Origin: an uncultured Acidobacteriota bacterium
GTDB lineage: Bacteria > Acidobacteriota > Terriglobia > UBA7540
NCBI GenBank assembly: GCA_937900045.1
Contig: CALCEB010000077.1
Location: 1 to 10,557 of the forward strand
Length of the DNA: 10,557 nucleotides
Reading direction: 5' to 3'
Shown here: positions 1 to 8,018 of the stretch, piece by piece
How the letters are laid out: the number at the start of each line of letters is the position of its first letter
Position numbering within the stretch: position 1 is the first letter of the stretch
Translations under genes and position numbers: made by a program
The notes under the pieces: model-generated
What the model was told of the DNA's origin: nothing
What the model saw: the letters and a program-made list of their open reading frames with translations, nothing else
Database searches by the model: none

Positions 1-107
1 GAGGAGCCACTGCTGCCACAACCGGCCATCAGACCGGCTAGAACCACGACTGCAACCAAAAACGGCGCATACAAAAGCGGTTGTTTCCCCACGGAGCTCG
101 TTCCCAT
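1..107 (-). CDS. Putative lipoprotein, N-terminal 35 codons only (gene leaves the window)
   Basis: Reading the minus strand from an ATG at 107 gives a short polar start (MGTSSVGKQP), a hydrophobic stretch (about residues 11-29, rich in Leu, Val and Ala) and then M-A-G-C followed by a Gly/Ser-rich run. This is the layout of a lipoprotein signal peptide, with Cys30 as the probable lipidated residue; Met at -3 is tolerated but not ideal. A GTG lies directly before the ATG in the same frame (110-108), and I see no convincing Shine-Dalgarno sequence for either. The gene is separated from the secretion cluster by about 225 bp with a terminator-like hairpin and an extended -10 motif, so it is probably its own transcription unit. 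The Gly/Ser-rich start of the mature part is typical of a surface tether. Too little is visible to name a function. Confidence 0.6.
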   Translation of the reverse strand, partial: MGTSSVGKQPLLYAPFLVAVVVLAGLMAGCGSSGS

Positions 108-253
108 CACGGAAAAACTTTGGTAATTTCGCGAGATTCTGATTTCCCCAAGCCACACCTTAGTGCGTCCCAACTCGATGGGGCTTTAGAAGACTTGACA
201 CGGTCTTGGATTGAGCGCTTCGAGGTCCATGATTCACTTATGAAAACCTCGTA

Positions 254-262
254 TTTATAACA
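254..262 (-). promoter_or_regulatory. Possible extended -10 promoter for the lipoprotein gene
   Basis: The minus strand reads TGTTATAAA, matching the extended -10 form TGnTATAAT except for the last base. A TTGACG lies upstream (283-288) but 23 bp away, too far for a normal -35, so the TGn extension would have to compensate. Start of transcription would be near 247, leaving a leader of about 140 nt. Single-motif evidence only. Confidence 0.3.
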
Positions 263-286
263 CCGTGCGTGGCCGCAGGTTGCGTC

Positions 287-326
287 AAAAAACTGTGTCT
301 GGGAGCCAGCCGGCACTGGCGACTCC
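287..326 (-). terminator. Terminator-like hairpin after the last gene of the secretion cluster
   Basis: Starting 9 nt past the TAA at 335 the minus strand can fold GCCAG (320-316) against CTGGC (309-305), extended by a GGA/TCC pair (326-324 with 304-302) across a three-base bulge. Eight or nine bases further on is a run of six T (292-287). The stem is short and the T run is not immediately adjacent, so this is a modest candidate, but its place at the end of the gene block supports it. Confidence 0.4.
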
Positions 327-334
327 ATCGCAGA

Positions 335-1231
335 TTAGCCGGTTCCCCCCGATGAGCTCCCCGGATTCGATGGACTGGTTGGTGGCGAGCCTAGACCCGG
401 ACCGGGAGACGCGGGTTGGCCCGGACCTTGGATGGCAGGAGGAGCAACCGTTCCAGGAATCCCTATAACAATGTAAGTGGTTCCCAGAAACTCCCAATCG
501 CCGTACTGGTTCTTTTTGTTGTAAACCATGATCGAGGTATGCTCGCTACAACTTGCCACGCCGACAATGAAGGTGCCCAAAATGGGGCTGGATTCTTGCG
601 TCGTTGGAGAGTTGTTGGCAACTTGCGCATTCTGGCAATCGGGAGAAGGCTTCTGGGCATTCGTCTGGCCGTTGGCGCCGGTTGTCGATGTTCCGGTTTC
701 CCCGGGCACGGCGGAAGTCCCGAATCCCGGCGATGAAGAAGAAGATGTTCCAAAGCCTCCGGCAGACGTTGTAGGGGCATTGGACGTTGTCGTCCCGCCC
801 CCGGGATTGACCGGATTTTGCGGAGTCAATGTCTGAGTCCGGGAATCGATGGGAATGCCGGTGGCGGTGGCGTGGATAAATCTCCATTTGCCGCTAGGAG
901 TCATCGGGTCCCGGTAAGCATGGCGAAGGAACCGTTGACCGTTGGTGCTCAATAGCTCCTTCACGGAAACGGGAAAACGCCCCATCTGGTTATGGAACAG
1001 ATAAATGGCCCGGGCGTACTGGTTGCCTCGGAATATGAGTTCTTGCTCTTTCTCCCGCTGGGCTTCCTGATAGACGCTGGGCAATACTGCTGCCAAGGAA
1101 ATCAGGAGAACGGTCGCCATAATCATCATGGCAATCAGTGCATAACCAGTTTCCCGATGGTGGCGCGGAGTGGTGTGTTTCGGGATGCTACTGCGGGAAA
1201 AGGAGCTGGCTTGTCTGGTTAAAAGCTTCAT
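335..1231 (-). CDS. Divergent type II secretion pseudopilin-like protein with low-complexity insert
   Basis: A 298-residue protein with a type IV prepilin-like N-terminus: basic leader, RETG (Gly29), then a hydrophobic helix starting YALIAMM (about 30-51). The usual Glu at +5 is replaced by Ala. Next come a charged helix (EAQREKEQELIFRGNQYARAI) and a globular start including GRFP and RDPMTPSGKW, as in GspG-like proteins. About residues 133-215 are Ser/Thr/Gly/Pro-rich low complexity, then the fold resumes (LGTFIVGVAS, YGDWEF) and the tail is Pro/Gly/Ser-rich. Cys199 and Cys228 may form a disulfide. I chose the ATG at 1231 because GAGG lies six bases upstream; a TTG at 1243 is in frame but lacks this. 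It overlaps the preceding gene by 44 bp, implying co-translation. Likely a minor or tip pseudopilin, or an anchored accessory protein. No subunit letter can be assigned with confidence. Confidence 0.75.
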   Translation of the reverse strand: MKLLTRQASSFSRSSIPKHTTPRHHRETGYALIAMMIMATVLLISLAAVLPSVYQEAQREKEQELIFRGNQYARAIYLFHNQMGRFPVSVKELLSTNGQRFLRHAYRDPMTPSGKWRFIHATATGIPIDSRTQTLTPQNPVNPGGGTTTSNAPTTSAGGFGTSSSSSPGFGTSAVPGETGTSTTGANGQTNAQKPSPDCQNAQVANNSPTTQESSPILGTFIVGVASCSEHTSIMVYNKKNQYGDWEFLGTTYIVIGIPGTVAPPAIQGPGQPASPGPGLGSPPTSPSNPGSSSGGTG

Positions 1232-1766
1232 CCTGGACCTCAACCAGATTCGGAGTGATCTTCAGAACCTTATAGTGTTTGCCTAATTCGTCGCCTTCGT
1301 GAACCACAAAGATGTCTTCGTCATCCGTGAGGTAGGCTTGAATTTGCCCGCGCTCGTTTTCGCTATAGCCGAGCGCCTTGTAAGGAACGGGAGGCGCAAC
1401 CGGAGGAGGCGGAGGACCAGCTTGGCCGCCGGCAGCCATCGCCTTCTGCGCCATCGCCTGCACCTGCGCGGGTGTTGGGGCAAATTGAAAAGGATTGCGG
1501 TCCAAGGCTTCCAAGGGTTGGGCGTCTTCCTGCTTCAACAGGTCCATTTGCAAAACCGGTGTCTTAGGAAACTCAGACTCTGTTTTCCGGGCAATCCCGG
1601 CCCTGGAGGGAGAAATGTGCCGCACCCCGGAGCGGGGAACAATTGCTGGAGATTGATTTTTGGCGCTGACCGCCGCCGAATTCACCACCAGACGGGCTAG
1701 GAGGAAGACGCAAAGCATCCCCAACCCAATGCTTCCCCATGTTTCACGCGAACTCATCTTATTCAT
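1188..1766 (-). CDS. PilP/GspC-like inner-membrane-to-secretin connector
   Basis: The 192-residue product has one N-terminal membrane segment (about residues 11-30), a long periplasmic linker, an ALDRNPF motif (87-93) like that seen before the globular part of PilP/GspC proteins, a Gly/Pro-rich stretch with seven near-consecutive prolines (118-127), and a C-terminal beta-rich domain (about 128-190) with QAYLTDDEDIFVVHEGDELG. That domain fits the PilP/GspC homology region, which binds the N0 domain of the secretin. PilP is normally a lipoprotein whereas this has an uncleaved-looking anchor, as in GspC, so the name is left open. Its ATG overlaps the stop of the PilO-like gene (ATGA, 1763-1766), indicating translational coupling. 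A second in-frame ATG at 1757 is possible; neither has a clear ribosome binding site. Confidence 0.7.
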   Translation of the reverse strand: MNKMSSRETWGSIGLGMLCVFLLARLVVNSAAVSAKNQSPAIVPRSGVRHISPSRAGIARKTESEFPKTPVLQMDLLKQEDAQPLEALDRNPFQFAPTPAQVQAMAQKAMAAGGQAGPPPPPVAPPVPYKALGYSENERGQIQAYLTDDEDIFVVHEGDELGKHYKVLKITPNLVEVQDEAFNQTSQLLFPQ

Positions 1767-2311
1767 GGCAACAAATAGAGATCCGCTGTCAAGTGCAAGC
1801 CTAACACGCCTTGGTCGCCTTGTTCAAATCGGAATTCCCGGATCACCAGAAAGTCCTGGCTGGTTTCCAGCGCGTGCGTGAAGGCCATCAGTTTTGGAAA
1901 ATCACCTTCAATGGCGACGCTGATCTCCAGGTCGTCCAGAGGCGCCGTGGGCTTTTCTTTAAGCCGGTAGGACAGCGAATCCAGTTGAACCCCGGCCTGT
2001 TGTGAAAGCTGCTGCACAAGCCGGGCAGCCCTTGAGAACCCCTGGCGGCGTGGAGGAATACGCTTCTGAATAAAAGCGTCAATCTGTTCGTCCGCAGCAG
2101 GGAGCGCCAATGCCCTCTTTTCCAGCTTAGCGGCGAGAATTTTCTCCTGAAGCCAGTCCAAGCGGGTTGCCGTAAAGCGATCCTGCGTGTCCTTCACCCA
2201 CAATTCAAGCGGGCGGTCGAGCGCAAAGTAGACCGCGGCATCCAAAAGGACCAGGACCAGCAGGGCTTTCAACAGCTTTTGCGCCAGAATCCGGCGGCGG
2301 CTTTGTGGCAT
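1763..2311 (-). CDS. pilO: PilO-like (GspM-like) inner-membrane alignment subunit
   Basis: A 182-residue bitopic protein: short basic cytoplasmic N-terminus, one membrane helix (about 12-31, LLKALLVLVLLDAAVYFAL), a helical/coiled-coil segment (about 40-95), then a ferredoxin-like domain (about 95-182) with the family pattern of a helix of Ala/Gln, then VQLDSLSYRL, DLEISVAIEGDFPKLMAFTHALE and a final strand pair. In type IV pilus systems PilO pairs with PilN through the coiled coil and the ferredoxin-like fold, and together they carry the motor-side signal to PilP and the secretin. It starts 21 bp after the PilN-like stop and overlaps the next gene by 4 bp. GspM is the type II secretion counterpart; the adjacency of PilM- and PilN-like genes favours PilO. 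Confidence 0.8.
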   Translation of the reverse strand: MPQSRRRILAQKLLKALLVLVLLDAAVYFALDRPLELWVKDTQDRFTATRLDWLQEKILAAKLEKRALALPAADEQIDAFIQKRIPPRRQGFSRAARLVQQLSQQAGVQLDSLSYRLKEKPTAPLDDLEISVAIEGDFPKLMAFTHALETSQDFLVIREFRFEQGDQGVLGLHLTADLYLLP

Positions 2312-2332
2312 GGTGATTCATCCGGCCGGAAA

Positions 2333-2908
2333 CTACTGTAACCGGCTCCCGGTGTAGTAGGCCGTACACTTCAATGCGACTAATGGCCCTTGCGGCCCCG
2401 GTTTCTCAAAGGCCTGCCCGGTAACAATGATGTCCGAGAAGTCCGGGGATTGTTCCAGGTTGTCAAGAAAAGTGTCCACCGCTTCGACTGTCTTTCCTTC
2501 CACGCTCACCCGTACCTGCGGAATGGTCTTGGTAGGGACTGCGGATAGCCCGGCCAAGCGGGCTTCATCGGGCAAGAGCCGGCTCATCTTCAGCGTCACT
2601 TCCGATAGTGAAACCTGTTTCTGATCAATCAAAGAGTTCAAGAAATCTGCTTTCCGCTCCAGTTCGCGTGTGGAGGGCCTCACTAGCATCTGTTGAGCGC
2701 GGTTCGCCCGATCTCTCAGGATGGAAATCTGCCCCTGGTATTCGAGCACCGATTTCTCAACGCGCCGCACCTGGAGAAAATCTCTTCCTGCAACATAGAC
2801 CCCGCGAGCCAGGAACAGGCCAACCATCACCAGCGCCGGCACTGCCCAGACGAACATATACCGCTCAAACGGGTTTTCGGTTTTGCCAAGATTAAGATTG
2901 ATTCTCAC
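2333..2908 (-). CDS. pilN: PilN-like inner-membrane alignment subunit
   Basis: The 191-residue product opens with RINLNL, the short cytoplasmic peptide by which PilN docks into PilM (RINLLP-like in known PilN). A membrane helix follows (about 17-37), then a coiled coil (about 44-75), then a ferredoxin-like domain with RKADFLNSLIDQKQVSLSEV, LPDEARL and VEGKTVEAVDTFLDNLEQS, all characteristic of the PilN family. The start codon is GTG, confirmed by the RINLNL motif directly behind it and by GGAAG five bases upstream. It begins 13 bp after the PilM-like stop. Its role is to connect the cytoplasmic PilM ring to the periplasmic PilO/PilP part of the apparatus. Confidence 0.85.
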   Translation of the reverse strand: MRINLNLGKTENPFERYMFVWAVPALVMVGLFLARGVYVAGRDFLQVRRVEKSVLEYQGQISILRDRANRAQQMLVRPSTRELERKADFLNSLIDQKQVSLSEVTLKMSRLLPDEARLAGLSAVPTKTIPQVRVSVEGKTVEAVDTFLDNLEQSPDFSDIIVTGQAFEKPGPQGPLVALKCTAYYTGSRLQ

Positions 2909-2921
2909 GCGGTCTTCCGAT

Positions 2922-3923
2922 TCAGGGCAGTCCTAGTTCCGGCACTGTCCCGGCATTTTGCAGGAGCCCGGCGAAAGGCGCTCCATAATTCATGAAAGCT
3001 TGCTGTTCGGTTTGCGGTAAAGCCATTCCATAAGCGCCGATCCCAGGCAACTCCCGCACGCTCCGTCCCAGTGCGGACTCCAACTGCAAAGCCAGTTCGC
3101 CAGAGGCTTGGGGACGCGCTGCAAGCCCGACGGCGGCGATCTCCATGCCGAAACGGTCTCTCATGCTGGCGAAGGCCCGCGCCGCCTCGGGTATAAGTTC
3201 AGCGCACACGCCCCCGGAAGTCCCTGGATTGAGCCGCCGCGTCCTCCAAAAGCGCAGGCGGTTGCCGCACACCACCGCGCTCGTAACCCAGTCCCCGCAA
3301 AGATGAATCAGAAGCTGCGGCTCGCCTCCGTTCTCGGGCATCAGCGGCAGCAACGCCGCCGTGGAAGGAAGTACCAGAACAGCGGAAGCCTCCACCGCCC
3401 CGAGTTCGGCTTCGTATTCGGCCAGGACATTGGCCTTTGCCGCAAGAACCAGAATCTCAACCTCCTTTTCATCCCGCCAGTTCTCCTGGTAGGAGAGCCG
3501 CGCATCCTCGGTGGAGAAAGGCAGATTGTCCTTCATCCGCCAACAGAGAAGGGCCTCAAACTCCTGGGCTTTGGAGGGAATCGACTCAAAGGAGAGCAGG
3601 CTGACTCGCACTGCGGCGTCGGGCACCAGCAGAGCGAAGCGGCTATCTCCCAACCCAATCGCTTCCGTCGCCCGGCGCAGAGCGCCGCGCAATTCCTCAC
3701 CGCCCGCCACATTGTCGCGGCCAATCGAAGGCTCCACTGCTTGCGGATCGAACTTGGCAAAGCTGACCCTGCGCAGTCCCCGATGGCCTTGGCGCTTGCG
3801 CTCAAACCGGGCCCCCGCTACAAAACCCGGCTGGACTTCAAGCACCGCCGGCGGCAGCGTGAACGGCACGCCTCCCTTGCGGGAAACGGGCATCAGCTTT
3901 TCAACAATCTGATCCAGATCCAT
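2922..3923 (-). CDS. pilM: PilM-like cytoplasmic actin-fold protein
   Basis: A 333-residue soluble protein without membrane segments, placed directly before pilN- and pilO-like genes. The segments FALLVPDAAVRVSLLSFESIP (about 96-116), EALLCWRMKDNLPF (123-136), LSYQENWRD and VEILVLAAKANVLAEYEAEL follow the order of PilM/GspL actin-like domains, where the last forms the linker to the second subdomain. The position of the usual DIG phosphate loop is occupied by LLIHLCGDWVTSAVV (about 204-218), which lacks the acidic residue at the expected place; the N-terminal phosphate loop is also hard to recognise. The family role is to bind the PilN N-terminus and couple it to the motor. The lack of a membrane anchor argues against GspL. 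Start is ATG with AAAGG eight bases upstream. It lies 41 bp behind gspE. Confidence 0.75.
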   Translation of the reverse strand: MDLDQIVEKLMPVSRKGGVPFTLPPAVLEVQPGFVAGARFERKRQGHRGLRRVSFAKFDPQAVEPSIGRDNVAGGEELRGALRRATEAIGLGDSRFALLVPDAAVRVSLLSFESIPSKAQEFEALLCWRMKDNLPFSTEDARLSYQENWRDEKEVEILVLAAKANVLAEYEAELGAVEASAVLVLPSTAALLPLMPENGGEPQLLIHLCGDWVTSAVVCGNRLRFWRTRRLNPGTSGGVCAELIPEAARAFASMRDRFGMEIAAVGLAARPQASGELALQLESALGRSVRELPGIGAYGMALPQTEQQAFMNYGAPFAGLLQNAGTVPELGLP

Positions 3924-3964
3924 GGACTGAGCCTTTGAGTTTGGGGAACCGCGCAGACTTCCCC

Positions 3965-5572
<1,608 letters not shown>

Positions 5573-5601
5573 GCGATTTCTCCTCAAGAAGCCTTCTGCA
5601 A

Positions 5602-5613
5602 TCAGCTTTCAGC
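5602..5613. repeat. 12-nt copy of the TCAGCTTTCAGC intergenic repeat
   Basis: TCAGCTTTCAGC in the gap between gspF and gspE is identical to 6934-6945 in the gap between the second pseudopilin gene and gspF. Here it stands alone, without the matching inverted arm. The rest of this gap (5573-5685) shows only a weak CGTGC/GCACG hairpin (5635-5651) without a T run. Confidence 0.5.
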
Positions 5614-5685
5614 ATCGTAGGACACGATTCTAACCGTGCCGCTTTAGCACGAGCCCATTTTCTCTTGTCTTGCGTCCCGCTTCTT

Positions 5686-6888
5686 TCAACCGATCTGCGA
5701 TCCCATCGAAAACAGCGGCAAATAAAATGCGATTAAAATAAACGCCACGACCACGGCGATCCCCGCGATCATCAGGGGATCGACCAGCGCCACCAGGGCC
5801 GTGAGGTCAATGTTCACGTCCTCTTCGTAGTATTCCGCCAGGCTGTCAAGCATGGTGGGCAGCGCTCCGGTACTTTCCCCCACTTCAATCATGTCCAGGG
5901 CTGTAAGCGGGAAGAAACCGCAGGCCCGGAGGCTGGCGTGCAGTGACCGGCCACCCATCACCTCTTTCTGGGCACCGGCAACCGCCTCCACCAGCAGCGG
6001 GCTAGTCACAGAGTTTCGTGTGGTTTCGAGCGCGGAAACCACCGGCAAGCCACCTTGAATCAGTGTTGCCATCGTCCGCGCGAATTCTGCAACGGAAAAC
6101 TTCAACAGCAGCGGACCCACAATAGGAAAGCCGAATTTGAAACGGTCCCAGGCTAGGCGCACCCGGGCCGATCGCCAGGAGATTCGCCAGGCCAGGATCA
6201 AGCCCGCAATGCCCGCCAGAATCTCGACCGCATAATGACGGAGGCCCATCGAAAATGCGATGGTCTCTTCGGTAATCGTGGGAAGGGTCCAGCCCAAGTC
6301 ATTGTAAAGCAGGGCAAACCTGGGAACGATGAAGCCCACCACAAACGCGATCAGGATTCCCAAGAAGACCACTAGAAACGATGGGTAAATCATGGCCGAG
6401 ATGAACTTCTTCCGGAAGCTCCGGCTCAGTTTCTGGTAGGTCACATATTGGCCGAGCACCTTGTCCAGGCTGCCGCTTCGCTCCCCCGCCCGCAAGGTAG
6501 CAGCATAGATTTTGGGAAACCGTCCGGTGGCTTCAAAGGCCTCAGAGAGCAAGTCTCCGGACTTCACGCTATCCCGGACGGTCTCCAGGGCTTCACGCAG
6601 GGCCTCACTTCGGGCTTGCTGGGCCAGCAACTCCAAAGCTCGCTGCAACGGCAAGCCAGACTTGGAAAGGGTTAGAAACTGCTGATTGAATATCAGGAAA
6701 TCGTCGGGTTTGATCTTCTTTTGCTTGAAGACAGCGAGGCGCACCCCCAGAATATCCCTTGGGCGGATTGAAAAAATGTAATAGCCTTCGGCGGTCAGCC
6801 GCTTGCGCAGCTCCGACTCCGAAGCAGCTTGCTCGGTCTGGCTCAGGATGCGGCCGGCCGGAGTAGCGATTTTGCAAACATAATCCAT
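5686..6888 (-). CDS. gspF: GspF/PilC inner-membrane platform protein
   Basis: A 400-residue polytopic protein with the family's usual length and duplicated architecture: N-terminal cytoplasmic segment, first T2SSF domain (about 64-190) with FNQQFLTLSKSGLPL and LRAGERSGSLDKVL, and second copy (about 265-395) with EFARTMATLIQGGLPVVSALE and MIEVGESTGALPTML. The paired G-E-x-S-G/T-G motifs are the family hallmark. Three membrane helices are visible at about 167-191, 217-236 and 371-394. GspF sits in the inner membrane under the pseudopilus and is turned by GspE to insert subunits. Start is ATG at 6888 with a GAGTG-type site upstream. It follows the second pseudopilin gene after 130 bp containing an inverted repeat, and precedes gspE by about 113 bp. 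Confidence 0.92.
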   Translation of the reverse strand: MDYVCKIATPAGRILSQTEQAASESELRKRLTAEGYYIFSIRPRDILGVRLAVFKQKKIKPDDFLIFNQQFLTLSKSGLPLQRALELLAQQARSEALREALETVRDSVKSGDLLSEAFEATGRFPKIYAATLRAGERSGSLDKVLGQYVTYQKLSRSFRKKFISAMIYPSFLVVFLGILIAFVVGFIVPRFALLYNDLGWTLPTITEETIAFSMGLRHYAVEILAGIAGLILAWRISWRSARVRLAWDRFKFGFPIVGPLLLKFSVAEFARTMATLIQGGLPVVSALETTRNSVTSPLLVEAVAGAQKEVMGGRSLHASLRACGFFPLTALDMIEVGESTGALPTMLDSLAEYYEEDVNIDLTALVALVDPLMIAGIAVVVAFILIAFYLPLFSMGSQIG

Positions 6889-6933
6889 GTCCCACTCAAC
6901 CTATTTCTTCGGGGTTTGAGGAGCCATAAGCGT

Positions 6934-6991
6934 TCAGCTTTCAGCCGTCACCTTCACCGGTTTGCTTTTCATGCTGAGGGCTGACCGCTGA
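6934..6991. repeat. Imperfect inverted repeat between the second pseudopilin gene and gspF
   Basis: Arms 6934-6946 (TCAGCTTTCAGCC) and 6979-6991 (GGCTGACCGCTGA) pair at 11 of 13 positions with a two-base internal mismatch and a 32-nt loop. Each arm is itself a near tandem of TCAGC. A GTCACC/GGTGAC pair (6947-6952, 6994-6999) gives an alternative overlapping stem. No T run follows on the minus strand, so it is not a classical terminator. It starts 28 bp beyond the pseudopilin stop. Confidence 0.6.
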
Positions 6992-7018
6992 GGGGTGACT
7001 GCCGTCAGAAGCGGAGAT

Positions 7019-7438
7019 TTACCAAGTGTTGTAGGCCGTGCCATCGAGGGCCGTTCCTTCGGAACCGCTGTGGACGTCCACCACACCGTTCGTTGTTGTA
7101 TTCGAGCCGGTGGGCACATCTTCCGTATCCGTCTTCCAGGTATCGTTCGACCCGGTTATGGGGTCGACGGGAACCCCGCCGCGAAGGTATCCCGCATCTA
7201 CCAGGTCCTGCAAAGAAGTCGGCGGCTGCTGTTTATCCACGGCGTATTCGTCGATGACCTTCCTCATCGTGTAGAGATCGTCCCGCAAAACTGCTTCTTT
7301 GGCGCGTTGAATAGCGATGCGATAAGAAGGCAGAGCGATTGAGGCAAGAATCAGGATGATGGTCATCACCATCGTCAATTCCAGGAGCGTGAAGCCTGCC
7401 TCCACCAACCGCTGCGCGTTTTTCTTGGCCCTTAACAC
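7019..7438 (-). CDS. gspG: GspG-type pseudopilin (second copy)
   Basis: A 139-residue class with a textbook prepilin N-terminus: basic leader ending in EAG (Gly15), cleavage before FTLLELTMVM with Glu at +5, hydrophobic helix to about residue 38 ending ALPSYR, and then a charged amphipathic helix. The C-terminal part has VPVDPITGSNDTW and DVHSGSEGTALDG, comparable to the calcium-binding loop region of major pseudopilins. The length fits GspG. Start is GTG at 7438 with AAGGA eight bases upstream. It is a paralogue of the neighbouring gene at 7530-8018: both end in GTALDGTAY followed by two residues and Trp. It probably builds the pseudopilus shaft; whether this or its neighbour is the major subunit cannot be told from sequence. 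Confidence 0.88.
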   Translation of the reverse strand: MLRAKKNAQRLVEAGFTLLELTMVMTIILILASIALPSYRIAIQRAKEAVLRDDLYTMRKVIDEYAVDKQQPPTSLQDLVDAGYLRGGVPVDPITGSNDTWKTDTEDVPTGSNTTTNGVVDVHSGSEGTALDGTAYNTW

Positions 7439-7458
7439 ACGTTGAGTCCTTACATCCC

Positions 7459-7528
7459 CTATAGCGGCGTCTCTGACCGCCGGTCACGATTTCCTCATAC
7501 GCTCGATGGTCACAGACGGCCGCTACAG
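7459..7528. repeat. Palindromic intergenic element with CTRTAGCGGC ends
   Basis: In the 91-bp gap between the two pseudopilin genes, 7459-7478 (CTATAGCGGCGTCTCTGACC) is matched by the reverse complement of 7508-7528, with 18 of 20 positions paired and one bulged base. The left arm also continues into a smaller inner palindrome (GGCGTC, then GACCGCC at 7475-7481). The outer end CTGTAGCGGC is the same as the ends of the large element at 9890-9993. It begins two bases beyond the stop codon of the first pseudopilin gene. Confidence 0.65.
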
Positions 7529-7529
7529 A

Positions 7530-8018
7530 TCACCAACTGGAGTACGCCGTCCCATCAAGCGCCGTGCCTTGGCTCAGCGAGTACACGTCAAACAAGTTTT
7601 GACCGCCCCAACTCGTCGAATCCGGGTCGTCCTGCATGGACCTCATGCCCCACTGGGCTTGCCCGGTCACGGGGTCCACAGGAATCCTGCGCAAGAACCG
7701 GTACTTTCCGTTGGAAGTTCCGCCCAGGGTCACCCCTTTTACCAATGTATCGAGGTCGGGCGGATACCCGAATGTATCAATTTTAACCTGAATCAGACCG
7801 TGGTCGGAAAAGTCTTTGTAGCGATCAATGGCGCTGCGCATCTCCCGGAGATCTTCGCGCAATTCCTGCTCCCTCAGCCGCTGGGCATGGATGCGCTCGA
7901 GCGGCAGCGCCGCGCTGGCCAAGATCATCATGATGGCCATCGCAGCAATCAGCTCGACTAAAGTAAAGGCTTCTTCGCGCCAATTTCCAATACCGGATCT
8001 GCGCCGTGCAGCCATCAT
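7530..8018 (-). CDS. gspG: GspG-type pseudopilin (first copy), Ala at the cleavage site
   Basis: The 162-residue product has a basic leader (MMAARRRSGIGNWREEA), then FTLVELIAAMAIMM with Glu at +5, a hydrophobic helix to about residue 39, and a charged helix (RLREQELREDLREMRSAIDRY). The globular part carries GYPPDL, RRIPVDPVTG, WGMRS and the C-terminal GTALDGTAYSSW, all common in GspG-like proteins. The residue before the cleavage point is Ala17, not the nearly universal Gly, so processing may be slower or altered. Start ATG at 8018 overlaps the gspD stop (ATGA, 8015-8018) with GGAAGG five bases upstream, so it is coupled to gspD; an ATG one codon later (8015) is equally possible. It is paralogous to 7019-7438 but carries an extra 20-odd residues. 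Confidence 0.85.
   Translation of the reverse strand: MMAARRRSGIGNWREEAFTLVELIAAMAIMMILASAALPLERIHAQRLREQELREDLREMRSAIDRYKDFSDHGLIQVKIDTFGYPPDLDTLVKGVTLGGTSNGKYRFLRRIPVDPVTGQAQWGMRSMQDDPDSTSWGGQNLFDVYSLSQGTALDGTAYSSW

Noticed and set aside
195..200. Plus-strand TTGACA, perfect -35 consensus
   Set aside because: The sequence 17 bp downstream (CTTCGA) is not a -10 element and no plus-strand gene follows.
107..328. Minus-strand open frame of 73 codons between the cluster and the lipoprotein gene
   Set aside because: It begins inside the terminator-like hairpin region, has no ribosome binding site or domain, and its composition is not gene-like. Its TGA overlap with the lipoprotein ATG appears to be chance.
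1232..1243. Upstream TTG start for the last pseudopilin-like gene
   Set aside because: The ATG at 1231 has GAGG at good spacing, and the four extra residues add nothing.
3108..3938. Plus-strand open frame of 276 codons
   Set aside because: It lies wholly opposite the pilM-like gene, has no recognisable domain and reads as Arg/Pro/Gln-rich shadow translation of a G+C-rich gene.
7459..7528. CRISPR-like or intrinsic terminator reading of the intergenic palindrome
   Set aside because: There is one element only, not an array with regular spacers, and no T run follows the stem on either strand.
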